Below, one piece after another: positions 46,974 through 57,080 of a DNA stretch of 64,000 bases. The translations under genes and the position numbers were made by a program. A model generated the notes under the pieces. The model was not told where the DNA came from. It saw nothing but the letters and a program-made list of their open reading frames with translations, and did no database searches. Source of the DNA: Fimbriimonas ginsengisoli Gsoil 348 (GTDB lineage Bacteria; Armatimonadota; Fimbriimonadia; Fimbriimonadales; Fimbriimonadaceae); contig CAMCVK010000002.1 of NCBI GenBank assembly GCA_945881865.1, positions 124,001-188,000 of the forward strand, read 5' to 3'. How positions within the stretch are numbered: the first letter of the stretch is position 1; each line of letters opens with the position of its first letter.

Positions 46974-49238
46974 CTAGTTTAGAGTTTTTTCCGCATCGCG
47001 GACGGCCGCGTACTTCGACTCTCGCCACTCTTTGCGTACCGCTTCCGGAACCACAAGGTTCCGTGCTTTCACCGCCGTGATGACCGCGACCAGGACTTCT
47101 GGGTACTTGTCCGTAAAGGCCGGCTGAATCTCGGGGACGGTTAGGGGCTCCAAGAGCGATGCCAATCCACGCACGGCCTGCAGGCGAACCAGCACCGAGG
47201 AATCAACAACGCCAATGCGGAGGCTTGCGCGGTGCGTCTCGGTCGGATTGTCGGCGAGATACGCGGCAAATCGCTCGCGAACCCAAACGCTGTCGTCCTT
47301 CATCGCGTTATAGCCTTCGGTTTGAAACTTGGCTACCGGCGATTGGATGAGCTTCATCGCGCTCGCCAAGCGCACACGATCGCTGGTTTCGTTCACAAGA
47401 GACCACGGCAACCGCGCCATCTGGACCTCTTCCTTCGGGTCGGCGGTCTCCGTAACGAATAGCTTCACCCGCGGATCGGTCTGCTGCAGTAACGACATTC
47501 GGATGATGCCGGCGGCTCGGTCCGGAAGCATCGAAAGGGCGCGGGCGGCGGTAAGCCGCGTCGCGGCCTCTCGGTTTGCGCTCAAAACGTTGAGGTCGCC
47601 GGCCATCGTGGGCGTGGGTCGCTTTGCCAAGGCAAGCGCCGCGGCCCCTCGCGAGGCGGAGGTAAGCCCAAACATGAGAACCCGCCGAAGTTCAGCCGTA
47701 GCGGCATCCGTTTCCACCGTGGCGACACGCTCAACGGCGGCCACGGCGACGTTCGGATCGATGCTGTTCATGGCGGTCACCGTGGCCGCTAGTCGGTCGG
47801 CCTTATCGAGCCCGGCTTCGCGACGGATCACGTTTAGGGCTACTTCCTTGTCAGCGTCTCGAAACAGGGCCACGTCATTTGCGGCGGTAGCGGCCATCAC
47901 GCGTTCGTCCAGATCGATAGACGCAATGTCAGCCACGCGGGGCGGGCACTCGGCAGTGGATTCGGCGGCGGAGGCTAGCAGGTTGAATGCGGCAAACTTC
48001 GCTTCGATCGGTCCGGCATAGTACTTGCCGCGAAGCACTGCACCAGGCGGCGGCGCAAGCCAGATCCGCTCGATGGCGCCCAGGATTTGCTTCGCCAAAT
48101 CAATCGTCAAGGTCTGCCAGGTGCCATCCGTTTTTACCGGAATCTGGAAAACGGGCTCTGCACCGGCAGCTACGCGGTCTCGTCCAAGGCTGACTGCCGA
48201 GGTTCCCGACTTACCCTGGAACCACAGCGCCATGGGCTCCCGACTGCTGGTTGCGTACTCAAAACGGAGGGCCGGCGTTTTGGCCGGATCGATTCCGCCT
48301 ACCGGGATGGAAATCGCGGTGCCACCATAGCGCGTCAGCGCTCGCTCGGAAACGTTGAGGACCGAGCCCTTTTGCGGATCATCCACGACGGAAACGGTGT
48401 AGTTGTCGGAGGAAACGCCGGGGACGGTCCCGTCACGCTCGAACTGCCCTCGCGTCGGTGCCTCAATGAGACTTCGGCGGTCCGGGTCGGGATCCGCGAA
48501 CGAGAGCAACTCGGGCCACGTACCCGCTCCGTTTCGCGTGACTCGGGCCGAGATCGATTCAGTTAAAGCCTGCCAGAGTCGCTTCTCTAAGGGCGCGGTT
48601 CCAGAGGTTGGAACCATGAAGAACGGAGTGGCGTTCATCGCCAGTGGCGTCGGCCGCGTCCACGGCGCGGGCGAGACGAAGAAGACGGCGTGGTACGGTC
48701 CACGGTAAACCTTCTGCTCGTCGTCATAAAAGCCGCCGTTAAACCGCGGTCCAAATTCGGCGTCTAGGGTCGCGTCATCCGGCGCAGGGTTCCGCCCCAG
48801 CGACAAGCGCCACGGCTCGGTTTGCACGCTGATCTCCGGAACGAGCTCAAAGCTGCCTGCCGCCTGGGCGTCAACGCGGTGCTTCCAGCGGGCGATGGCG
48901 GCGCGAGCCACCTTGACCTGCGGGTCCTCCATGTCGAACCGATGGAACCGCACCGTGCCGTCCTCGGCCACGGACTGCGCATCAAGGTGCGCGTACAAGA
49001 AGATTCGAATTCGAAACTTGAGCGGGCTTACGACCGGGGGCAGCTCCGGTAGAGGCTTCCCATCGTTCACCGCGACCGGGGCCGAGAAGCTCCCGGCGAG
49101 GTTCCCCCAACCGGGCCAACCGATGACCTCCTGGGTGTATTCGGTTGCTCCGGCGGGGGCCGCGACCGCCTGCAACGTGGTGCGAGAATCGGGCGTTTGC
49201 GCCGTCATCAGCACCGCCATTGCAAGGAATAGATTCAT
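46974..49238 (-). CDS. Secreted protein with C-terminal HEAT-like repeats
   Basis: Signal peptide MNLFLAMAVLMTAQT; repeated alpha-helical Ala/Leu-rich units in the C-terminal third. Confidence 0.65.
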   Translation of the reverse strand: MNLFLAMAVLMTAQTPDSRTTLQAVAAPAGATEYTQEVIGWPGWGNLAGSFSAPVAVNDGKPLPELPPVVSPLKFRIRIFLYAHLDAQSVAEDGTVRFHRFDMEDPQVKVARAAIARWKHRVDAQAAGSFELVPEISVQTEPWRLSLGRNPAPDDATLDAEFGPRFNGGFYDDEQKVYRGPYHAVFFVSPAPWTRPTPLAMNATPFFMVPTSGTAPLEKRLWQALTESISARVTRNGAGTWPELLSFADPDPDRRSLIEAPTRGQFERDGTVPGVSSDNYTVSVVDDPQKGSVLNVSERALTRYGGTAISIPVGGIDPAKTPALRFEYATSSREPMALWFQGKSGTSAVSLGRDRVAAGAEPVFQIPVKTDGTWQTLTIDLAKQILGAIERIWLAPPPGAVLRGKYYAGPIEAKFAAFNLLASAAESTAECPPRVADIASIDLDERVMAATAANDVALFRDADKEVALNVIRREAGLDKADRLAATVTAMNSIDPNVAVAAVERVATVETDAATAELRRVLMFGLTSASRGAAALALAKRPTPTMAGDLNVLSANREAATRLTAARALSMLPDRAAGIIRMSLLQQTDPRVKLFVTETADPKEEVQMARLPWSLVNETSDRVRLASAMKLIQSPVAKFQTEGYNAMKDDSVWVRERFAAYLADNPTETHRASLRIGVVDSSVLVRLQAVRGLASLLEPLTVPEIQPAFTDKYPEVLVAVITAVKARNLVVPEAVRKEWRESKYAAVRDAEKTLN

Positions 49239-49239
49239 A

Positions 49240-50088
49240 TCAGGAAAAGACGGAGAACTGGCGAATGTCGCCGTCGGAGATGGTGTGCCCATCGCCGCGG
49301 GTAAACGCAAGCTGTCCTACCGTACTAACGCTTGAAAGGTCCTCCGGTATCTTCCCGATTAGGTCCAAAACCACGGCTTTTATCTTTTCGGCGTTCGATT
49401 GGAAGACCGCCAGCACGTCATGAGCCGAAACCGCCTCGGTTCCGGTAAAGACGCCGCTGTCGTAATCGGTGATGAGCGAGATGTTGACCACGCCCATTCC
49501 GAGCTCGTGGCAAAGGTATGCCTCGGGGTACTGCGTCATGTTAATGACCTCCCAGCCCTGGTCGTGGAACCACTTGCTCTCGCTCTTCGTGCTGAATCGC
49601 GGGCCCTGGATGACTACGACCGTGCCCGTTTCGTGGCAGACGATGCCGTGCTCGCGAATCGTCTCGATAGCCAACTTCCGCAGGATCGGTGAGTAAATGT
49701 CCGCTGCCGAAACGTGCGTGACGATGGGTCCATCGTAAAACGTGTCGGCACGGCTGTTCGTTCGGTCGACAAACTGGTCGCAAACCACAAAGTGGCCCGG
49801 CTCGACCTCGGGCTGCAAAGAACCCGCGGCGCAGGGGCTGATGATTGCCTGGCAACCGAGGGCCCGCATGCCCCAAACGTTGGCGCGGTACGGCACTTTG
49901 TGCGGCGGCAAGGTGTGGCTCCGGCCGTGGCGCGGCAAAAACGCAACCTTCCGACCGTTCACGGTCGCCAGAAAGTACGAGTCGCTCGGCGCGCCGTACG
50001 GCGTATCGACCTTGACTTCGCGGACGTCTTCGAGCAGCTTGTAGAAACCTGAGCCACCAAACACGCCAATCTCGGCGAGTTGGCTCAC
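49240..50088 (-). CDS. mtnP: S-methyl-5'-thioadenosine phosphorylase
   Basis: IGVFGGSGFYKLLE; FLPRHGRSHTLPPHKVPYRANVWGMRALG; NMTQYPEAYLCHELGM. Confidence 0.92.
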   Translation of the reverse strand: MSQLAEIGVFGGSGFYKLLEDVREVKVDTPYGAPSDSYFLATVNGRKVAFLPRHGRSHTLPPHKVPYRANVWGMRALGCQAIISPCAAGSLQPEVEPGHFVVCDQFVDRTNSRADTFYDGPIVTHVSAADIYSPILRKLAIETIREHGIVCHETGTVVVIQGPRFSTKSESKWFHDQGWEVINMTQYPEAYLCHELGMGVVNISLITDYDSGVFTGTEAVSAHDVLAVFQSNAEKIKAVVLDLIGKIPEDLSSVSTVGQLAFTRGDGHTISDGDIRQFSVFS

Positions 50089-50987
50089 TTCTGGGCCACC
50101 GCCTGGATGCGTCGCGAAATCTCTTCGATCAATCGGTCGACTCGGTATCCGCGTCGGGTCAAGATATCTTCATCCACCGGCAGGATCAGCTCCTTTTGCA
50201 CAGCGAGCACGCTCTTTAGGCGAGGATCGTTAACGATCTTCTTCGCCCGCTTGATCGCTCCATCTCTTGTGAGATCTTCGTTCTTGGAAAAGACGGGGTA
50301 GGCAATCACGATCATTTCCGGATTCGAGGCCACAAAGGACTCCGGGCTGAGCGAGACGAATCGATCGGAGTCGGGTCCCACCGGTTCGCCCCCGGCAGAG
50401 CGAATGACATCTGCAAGGAAAGACTTGGTGCCGACCACCATGTGCTCGGTGCCATCCCCAACAAGGACCACGGCCACCTTCGGGTTTCGGCTGAGCGACT
50501 GGGCTTGGGCCGTGCTCTTTGCCGCTAGGATCTTATCCACGTAGGAAGATGCGTTCGACTCGCTGTTCACCAGTGCGCCCAATCGATAAATCTGCTTGGT
50601 GAACTCGTCAACCGTGTTCGCGTTGAACGCGAAGGTCTTTGCCCCGAGGTCCGTAATCTTCTTGATGTCGTCCTTCGAGTAAAGCAGTTCATCGTAGAGG
50701 ACCAGTTGCGGCTTGATAGCGGCGATCTTTTCGTAGTTCGGCTTCACTGAAGCCACCACCGGCACACTGGAAACGCTGATCGGAAAATTGTCGGATTCGG
50801 TTCGGCCGGTCAGAATTCGGTTGTAGTTAATGCTGGCCAGGATCTCCGTTGAACTTGGGCTAAGGCTAACCACAGACCGGACTGGCTCCGTGATGGGCTG
50901 ACCGCCTCTGGTTTGCGGCGCAGTTTCGCATCCGAATACGGCAAGTCCCGCGAGCACCAGCAGGGGCAGAGATAGAAGCCTACGCAT
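50085..50987 (-). CDS. ABC transporter substrate-binding lipoprotein (BtuF/FepB-like)
   Basis: Lipobox VFGCET; VVSLSPSSTEILASI; KIAAIKPQLVLYDELL. Confidence 0.88.
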   Translation of the reverse strand: MRRLLSLPLLVLAGLAVFGCETAPQTRGGQPITEPVRSVVSLSPSSTEILASINYNRILTGRTESDNFPISVSSVPVVASVKPNYEKIAAIKPQLVLYDELLYSKDDIKKITDLGAKTFAFNANTVDEFTKQIYRLGALVNSESNASSYVDKILAAKSTAQAQSLSRNPKVAVVLVGDGTEHMVVGTKSFLADVIRSAGGEPVGPDSDRFVSLSPESFVASNPEMIVIAYPVFSKNEDLTRDGAIKRAKKIVNDPRLKSVLAVQKELILPVDEDILTRRGYRVDRLIEEISRRIQAVAQK

Positions 50988-51120
50988 AGAGTTCCATTTT
51001 GGCTTACGGATGGGATGAGATGCTTCGAAAGATCGCGGCATGTTGGTTGTAACCGTTCCGGCGGCGCATTCGTGCCGGTGGCTTTTCGCGTTCCCACGGA
51101 GCAACCGGTAATCTCTGGGT

Positions 51121-52005
51121 ATGGCGCACATCGTCGTCGAGGCCGCAGAGGCCCTTTTGGACCAAGAGATCAAAGTCTTGGACCACGGATTCGTTCGTCT
51201 CGTTGATTACCTAGGCGGCGACGACCGGATCGTGCAGGCGGCGCGCGTGAGCTATGGGTCGGGTACGAAAACCTACCGCCAAGACCGTGGCCTAATTCAT
51301 TACTTGATGAAGAATCGCCACACCTCGCCGTTCGAGCAGGTGCAGCTGACGTTCCATACCAAGATGCCGATTTTCGTCGCGCGCCAGTGGGTGCGGCACC
51401 GTACCGCCCGGCTGAACGAGATCAGCGGACGGTATTCCGTGATGGCGGACGAGTTCTACTTGCCGGAAATCGACAAGGTGAATGTCCAGAGCGAATCGAA
51501 TAAGCAAGGCCGGGGAGAGGTTTTGCCGCCAGACATTGCGGAAGACGTGATCGCGCGGATGTCTGCCGAACAGCGCGCCGTCTACACGAACTACCAAAGC
51601 ATGCTGGATCAGGGCGTCGCCCGCGAACTGGCCCGTTCGAACCTGCCGCTCTCGCTTTACACCGAGTGGTACTGGCAGATCGACCTGCACAACCTCTTTC
51701 ACTTCTTGGAACTGCGGCTCGACCCGCATGCCCAGTACGAGATTCGGGTTTACGCCGAAGCAATGGCAACCTGCGCGAGGGCGGTGGCACCGCTGGCGTG
51801 GGAGGCCTTCGAAGAGCACGTTCGCAACGCGGTGACGTTCAGCGAGAAGGAAGCCGTGGCGCTTTCGGCCGTCCTGGCCGGGCAGGAAATTGAGCTCACC
51901 GGCAAGCCTCGCGAGGCATTCCTTGCGAAGTTAGAGAAAATCCGCGCTGCGAGCCTGCCGGCCGAACCCGTGGCCGAGGACGACAGCATCCTTCTCTCGT
52001 CCTGA
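51121..52005 (+). CDS. thyX: FAD-dependent thymidylate synthase
   Basis: RQWVRHRTARLNEISGRYS ThyX motif. Confidence 0.95.
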   Translation: MAHIVVEAAEALLDQEIKVLDHGFVRLVDYLGGDDRIVQAARVSYGSGTKTYRQDRGLIHYLMKNRHTSPFEQVQLTFHTKMPIFVARQWVRHRTARLNEISGRYSVMADEFYLPEIDKVNVQSESNKQGRGEVLPPDIAEDVIARMSAEQRAVYTNYQSMLDQGVARELARSNLPLSLYTEWYWQIDLHNLFHFLELRLDPHAQYEIRVYAEAMATCARAVAPLAWEAFEEHVRNAVTFSEKEAVALSAVLAGQEIELTGKPREAFLAKLEKIRAASLPAEPVAEDDSILLSS

Positions 52006-52772
52006 TGCGGGAAGTATTTCAGCTTGCCTACCGGCTGGGTGAGCTTCAAAGATGGCTCACCAAGGCAGGCTCACCGGTAGCTCCGCGGGACTTTGATGAC
52101 GGGATCTATACGGTGGATATGAGCTCATCGAGCGAATGGCCCAGCCAAAGCCGCAACCGCATCGAACAATTCGGCTCTAGAAGCGAGGCCACCGAAGCGG
52201 GGTTGGACCACGCGCTGGAAAACTACCGAGAAGACGGCATTCCCTATGCCTTCCTCTTTGCCACCCCGGGCGATCAGGAGGCTGAAATTGCCAGATGGAG
52301 CCATGCCCGCGGGATGGTAGCGCGCGTGCATCTGGACGTGCTCGTGCATCGCTTGGGCAAAATCCCGGAGACCGAATGTGAGTTTCGCATTGCGGAAATC
52401 CTCGATGTGACGACCTTGCGGAAGATTTCTCCGGTTTCTCACTGGACCGCAACCACAGAGCGGCTGCTGAATTCCCCTGGGGTGCACGTTTTTGGGGCGT
52501 TCCACCAAGACGAGGCGGTCGGAATCGGCAATCTCTATCTTCACGAAGGCGCGGCGTACTTTGGCGGCGGGTTTGTGAAAGAGGCGTTCCGACGCCGCGG
52601 CGGCCAAAGCGCTTTGCTTTCGGCACGCCTTCGGTTGGCGAGGGCTGCCGGAGCCGACGTTGCCTTTTCGGAGACGTACGGCTTCTTGAAATCGAGCCTG
52701 ACCAACCTGGAGCGCGCTGGATTCCAGCACGCCTTCGACCGGAAGATCTGGACCAAGGCATTTGCTGTCTAG
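52005..52772 (+). CDS. GNAT family N-acetyltransferase-like protein
   Basis: VFGAFHQDEAVGIGNLYLHEGAAYFGGGFVKEAFRRRGGQSALLSARLRLA; TGATG overlap with thyX. Confidence 0.78.
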   Translation: MREVFQLAYRLGELQRWLTKAGSPVAPRDFDDGIYTVDMSSSSEWPSQSRNRIEQFGSRSEATEAGLDHALENYREDGIPYAFLFATPGDQEAEIARWSHARGMVARVHLDVLVHRLGKIPETECEFRIAEILDVTTLRKISPVSHWTATTERLLNSPGVHVFGAFHQDEAVGIGNLYLHEGAAYFGGGFVKEAFRRRGGQSALLSARLRLARAAGADVAFSETYGFLKSSLTNLERAGFQHAFDRKIWTKAFAV

Positions 52773-52802
52773 CCCGGGAAAGGAAAGGTAGCCTAACGCA
52801 AC

Positions 52803-53843
52803 ATGGTACAGGCTTCGTTCCGCACCCTTTGCCTTCAAAAGCTCTATCCGCTCGCGATTAGCCGGGGCGTGATGGCGAGCTCGGAGAACCTTTACGTGTT
52901 TCTGTGGGACGGTACCCACACCGGCATTGGCGAACTTTCCCCGGCGACGGGCAGCGAATGGACCGCCGAGCGCGGTCAAAAGCAGCTTGAGGAGTTCCTC
53001 GCGGATGGCCTCGTTCCGGTTCCGCATACGGTTTACGCGCAGATGCGCGAAGCCAAGATTGATCCGCCGGCAATGGCCGCCCTCGACACCGCCATTTGGG
53101 ATCTACTGGCGAAACGAGCCGGTCTGCCGCTCTATCAGTTGCTGGGGCTCCCCCGAACGAACGTGCCCACCAGCGTCACCATCGGCATCAATCCGCCAGA
53201 AGTGACCCGCGAGCGTGTGCCCGACATCCTTTCCCGGACCGGTGCCAAGTGCCTTAAAATCAAGTTGGGCTCGCCCGAGGGCCGCGAGCACGACAAAGAG
53301 CATTTTCTCGCCGCCAGCGAGGCGGCCAAGCCATGGAGCCCAGCGCTCCGCGTCGACGCCAACGGTGGCTGGACGGTAGACGAGAGCATCGAGATGATGA
53401 AATGGCTCGCCGATCGCGGAGTGGGCTACGTCGAGCAGCCGCTCGCCGCCGGACAAGAAGCGGACCTCCCCCGCATCTTTGAGAACCGTCCGTTGCCGAT
53501 CTTCGTTGACGAGTCGATCAAGACCTCGGAAGATATCCCGGCGTTTGCCCATGCGGTAGACGGCGTGAACCTGAAGCTGATGAAGTGCGGCGGCATCACC
53601 GAGGCCGTCCGCATCGTCGCGACGGCGCGGGCTTTCCATCTGAAAACCATGATCGGGTGCATGAGCGAATCGAGCGTCGCGATCGCCGCCGGGGCCGCCA
53701 TCGGAGCCCTCTTTGACCACATCGACCTCGATAGTCAGCTGAATTTGAACCCAGATCCCGCCAGCGGCGCTCCGATCATCGACGGCGTCGTCCGACCGAC
53801 CGACGCGATCGGCCACGGTGCCTCGCTGAATGCCGATGCTTAA
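52803..53843 (+). CDS. Mandelate racemase/muconate lactonizing (enolase superfamily) dipeptide/N-acyl-amino-acid epimerase, DgcA-like
   Basis: DTAIWDLLAKRAGLPLYQLLG; CLKIKLGSPEG; LRVDANGGWT; YVEQPLAAG; IFVDESIKTSEDI; NLKLMKCGGI. Confidence 0.88.
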   Translation: MVQASFRTLCLQKLYPLAISRGVMASSENLYVFLWDGTHTGIGELSPATGSEWTAERGQKQLEEFLADGLVPVPHTVYAQMREAKIDPPAMAALDTAIWDLLAKRAGLPLYQLLGLPRTNVPTSVTIGINPPEVTRERVPDILSRTGAKCLKIKLGSPEGREHDKEHFLAASEAAKPWSPALRVDANGGWTVDESIEMMKWLADRGVGYVEQPLAAGQEADLPRIFENRPLPIFVDESIKTSEDIPAFAHAVDGVNLKLMKCGGITEAVRIVATARAFHLKTMIGCMSESSVAIAAGAAIGALFDHIDLDSQLNLNPDPASGAPIIDGVVRPTDAIGHGASLNADA

Positions 53844-54867
53844 GCCGACCGACCGCCTCGCCGTCTTCATGGACGGATACCTGACGCTTCCGGCCGGGAA
53901 AATGGGCAGCGGCGTGCTGCGGTACTCGCCCAACGAGGTGGTCTGCATCATGGATGTTGAGCATGCGGGCGGGACTTCCGGGCAGTTCGGCTTCAGCCGA
54001 GACGTTCCGATTGTCACCGACGTTGCGGCGGCCGCCGACCTCGGCGCGAACGTCCTCGTTCTCGGCATCGCGCCGCCCGGCGGGGCCGTACCCCCCGAAT
54101 GGTTCCCGGTCATCGACGCGGCGGTATCTCGCGGGCTCTCGGTGGTGAACGGCCTTCACGACCGATTGGCTCAGCGTTTCGCCACCCAGCCCGGCCAATG
54201 GATTTGGGACATTCGAACCGAGCCGGAAGGGCTGACGACCGGAAAGGGTGCCGCCGCCGAACTGTCGGTTCCAAGGATTCTTACCGTCGGGACCGACATG
54301 GCGGTGGGCAAGATGACCGCAGGTTTGGAGATTCAAAAAGCACTGATCCATGCGGGCATCGCGGCGGGTTTCGTGGCAACCGGTCAGATTGGGATGACCA
54401 TCACCGGGGCGGGCGTACCGCTAGATGCCATTCGGTTGGACTTTGCGTCCGGGGCGATCGAGCGCGAAGTGCTCGCCAGCGCTGCAAGCTACGACCTCGT
54501 CATCATCGAGGGCCAAGGTTCGCTCGTGCACCCCGCAAGCACCGCGACGTTGCCATTGCTTCGGGGAAGCTGCCCGACGCACTTGGTCCTCTGCGTGCGG
54601 GCCGGACAGACGCACCTTCGGTCGGCACCGACGGTTACGATTCCGCCGCTCGGCGACCTATTGGATCTCTACCTTGCGTTAGCTTCGGCTTGCGGAACCT
54701 TTCCCCGGCCAGTTCCGCTCGCCGTTTGCGTCAACACCGCCCACATCGAAGATGCCAACGCCGCGGATGACGCATGCGCTGAAATTGCGGATGAGCTTTG
54801 GCTACCCGCTTTCGACCCGATTCGGCACGGTTGCGGAAAGCTGCTCGATTTTCTGCAGACGAATTAA
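53830..54867 (+). CDS. DUF1611 family protein, DgcN-like
   Basis: RILTVGTDMAVGKMTAGLEIQKAL; ATGQIGMTITGAGVPLDAIRLDF; EGQGSLVHPAS. Confidence 0.85.
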   Translation: MPMLKPTDRLAVFMDGYLTLPAGKMGSGVLRYSPNEVVCIMDVEHAGGTSGQFGFSRDVPIVTDVAAAADLGANVLVLGIAPPGGAVPPEWFPVIDAAVSRGLSVVNGLHDRLAQRFATQPGQWIWDIRTEPEGLTTGKGAAAELSVPRILTVGTDMAVGKMTAGLEIQKALIHAGIAAGFVATGQIGMTITGAGVPLDAIRLDFASGAIEREVLASAASYDLVIIEGQGSLVHPASTATLPLLRGSCPTHLVLCVRAGQTHLRSAPTVTIPPLGDLLDLYLALASACGTFPRPVPLAVCVNTAHIEDANAADDACAEIADELWLPAFDPIRHGCGKLLDFLQTN

Positions 54868-55773
54868 TCAGGGCCAGAGAATTTCGGGGTGGTTGCGCGC
54901 ATATTCGATGAGCACGCGACGACGTTCTGGCCCCCGGCCTCCGGCCGCGGAAAGCTCGGGGAATAGCGCTGGCTCGGCGCTCCGGAGCTTCTCATAAATG
55001 CCTTTCCAACGTTGTTTGATGGAATCTCGGCCAACCGCGAACATCTCGGCGAGGTGATCGTCCGTTCGTGCGCCAAACCTTGCGGCGCGGAGCAGCTCTT
55101 TTTCGCCCTTCGTTAAGGTGGTCGGCGGTTCCCTATAGGTGAAGAATCGGGCGAGAAAGTAATCGTGCCCTAGGAGAGCGGCCTCGCGGTCAATCGTGAG
55201 TAGCCGGACCTGTTCGTGGGGAAATTCTTTGTGATAGGCCGGGTACGCGTTCCGAACCGTCCAGCCTTGGCGCTCCAACTGCGTGGCTTGGGTCAGACTC
55301 ACGGTTTCTGCCATGAGATGTCGAATGTTCCATCCTGCGTGGTCCTCGACAAATCGACGCAGCAAAAACTCGCGAATGAGGTGCTCTGGTTCGCCGTTGG
55401 GTTGCGGATACATCCCAAAAGTCACCAAAAGAAGGTTTAGTCCGTTGGAGCCGTTTCTACCGGCAAGCTTCTCTGGCGTGTAGAAGGGGCTCGTCCCGGC
55501 ATCCACCCAGGCTTTGATTCGCTGCAGAACGAACGGGTCGGGATCGCTTAGGCTGGCCTCGATAAAGCGATCGTTTACGAAGGCTCCCACTAAAATTCCA
55601 ACCAAAGTCGTTTCGTCTTCGGTGACCTCCTCAATCGCCGAACTCAAAACATCGGAGCGTTGGAAGACGATCTCGTGTTCCCGCGTGGCACGGTGACGTT
55701 CGTCAGGTGCGGTTCCCCAATACTCCAAAAGGACTGGAATATCGGACAACCTCACCTCGCGATGCCGAGTCAT
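54868..55773 (-). CDS. Protein with C-terminal LuxR-like helix-turn-helix
   Basis: LTKGEKELLRAARFGARTDDHLAEMFAVGRDSIKQRWKGIYEKL...RRRVLIEYARNHPEIL. Confidence 0.7.
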   Translation of the reverse strand: MTRHREVRLSDIPVLLEYWGTAPDERHRATREHEIVFQRSDVLSSAIEEVTEDETTLVGILVGAFVNDRFIEASLSDPDPFVLQRIKAWVDAGTSPFYTPEKLAGRNGSNGLNLLLVTFGMYPQPNGEPEHLIREFLLRRFVEDHAGWNIRHLMAETVSLTQATQLERQGWTVRNAYPAYHKEFPHEQVRLLTIDREAALLGHDYFLARFFTYREPPTTLTKGEKELLRAARFGARTDDHLAEMFAVGRDSIKQRWKGIYEKLRSAEPALFPELSAAGGRGPERRRVLIEYARNHPEILWP

Positions 55774-55843
55774 GGACAGAATTAAGGTCTAGTCCCACCT
55801 TCGGAATCAAGCGTATCGTCGAAATTGCGGATACAGGCGCAAC

Positions 55844-57076
55844 CTACGCCCAGAGGGCCGACATCGATATTCCGCCGATTCGGGTTCCGACCGTTCGGGA
55901 GGCACCGCCCTGGTAGAGCAAGATTCCCGCCTGGAACTGGGAACCGGCGAGCTCGCGAAAGTACCGCGTCCCTTCGAACGCATCCGCGTCGAGGGCTTGG
56001 TGGGCCGAAAAGTCCACCGAAGCAAGCTTTCCGTCGTCCGATTCGAGGATGAAGGACACCTCATGTTGCCGAACCGTGCGCAGGTGGAAAATCTGAACTC
56101 TCGTCTCACTCCAGGTGGCCAGCCGGAATAGCTCCGCCGCAACAAATCCGTGAAGCACCGTCTCCTGGGCAGCTTTGTCTTCATCGAACCGGACCGGGCT
56201 GATGTGGGCGAGCTGCGCGGCGAGGCCCGAGTCCACTAGAAACGCTTTCGGGGTGCGGGCAAGCTTCGCGGTTGGCTCGCTGGACCAAGCCGGAATCGTT
56301 TGCACCAGGAAGAGAGTGCGAAGCAGATCGACGTATCGGGTCAACGTCGAGTGCGGAATGCCGACCTCCCGGGAAAGCGACGAGAGGTTCAACGTGCTCC
56401 CGTTCCGCGCGGCGAGCCGCTGAAGCAATTCGGGAAGTTGTACCAAGCCGTCGATGTTCGTCAAGTCCTTGACGTCGCGATCCAGGAGGCTCTTGACGTA
56501 GGATCGCACCCAGTCGGGCCGGCGCTTCGCGGTTAGGTGGAGCGCAGGTTCGGGAAATCCGGTGCGAAAAACGCGTTCGGAAGCGTCTTTTGGAGCCGGG
56601 TAGCTCCCGTTGAGCAAACCATCAGGATCCTGGAATAGTTGGTCGATGAAGTTCGTTCGCGAGCCTTCGATCTCGGCCTGGCTGAACGGAAGCATCTCGA
56701 GTGTTTCCATGCGCCCCGCAAGCGAGTCGGAAACCTTCGGTAGGGCCAGGACGTTGGCCGAACCGGTGAGCAAAAAACCTCCGGCCATCCGATCTTTGTC
56801 GATGTGAAGCTTCATCGTTCGAAGCAGTTCGGGGGCGCGCTGCACCTCGTCGATGGTCAGCGGACGCGGGTGAGCCGCGAAAAACTCCGCCGGGGTGCGC
56901 TTCGCCATCGCGAGTTCGAGCGGATCATCGAGCGTGACGTAGGCCCGGTTCCCGTTCGAAATCGACTCCACGAGGGTGCTCTTCCCCACTTGGCGGGGCC
57001 CGATTACCATGACCGCGGGCCGGTCGGCCAAAGCCGCTTCTAACGCAGTTTGGATTCCACGATGGACCCGAGTCAT
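55844..57076 (-). CDS. AAA ATPase with DUF4143 domain
   Basis: VMVIGPRQVGKSTLVESI; LTIDEVQRAPELLRTMKLHIDK; FLLTGSANVLALPKVSDSLAGRMETLEMLPFSQAE. Confidence 0.92.
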   Translation of the reverse strand: MTRVHRGIQTALEAALADRPAVMVIGPRQVGKSTLVESISNGNRAYVTLDDPLELAMAKRTPAEFFAAHPRPLTIDEVQRAPELLRTMKLHIDKDRMAGGFLLTGSANVLALPKVSDSLAGRMETLEMLPFSQAEIEGSRTNFIDQLFQDPDGLLNGSYPAPKDASERVFRTGFPEPALHLTAKRRPDWVRSYVKSLLDRDVKDLTNIDGLVQLPELLQRLAARNGSTLNLSSLSREVGIPHSTLTRYVDLLRTLFLVQTIPAWSSEPTAKLARTPKAFLVDSGLAAQLAHISPVRFDEDKAAQETVLHGFVAAELFRLATWSETRVQIFHLRTVRQHEVSFILESDDGKLASVDFSAHQALDADAFEGTRYFRELAGSQFQAGILLYQGGASRTVGTRIGGISMSALWA

Positions 57077-57080
57077 GCCC

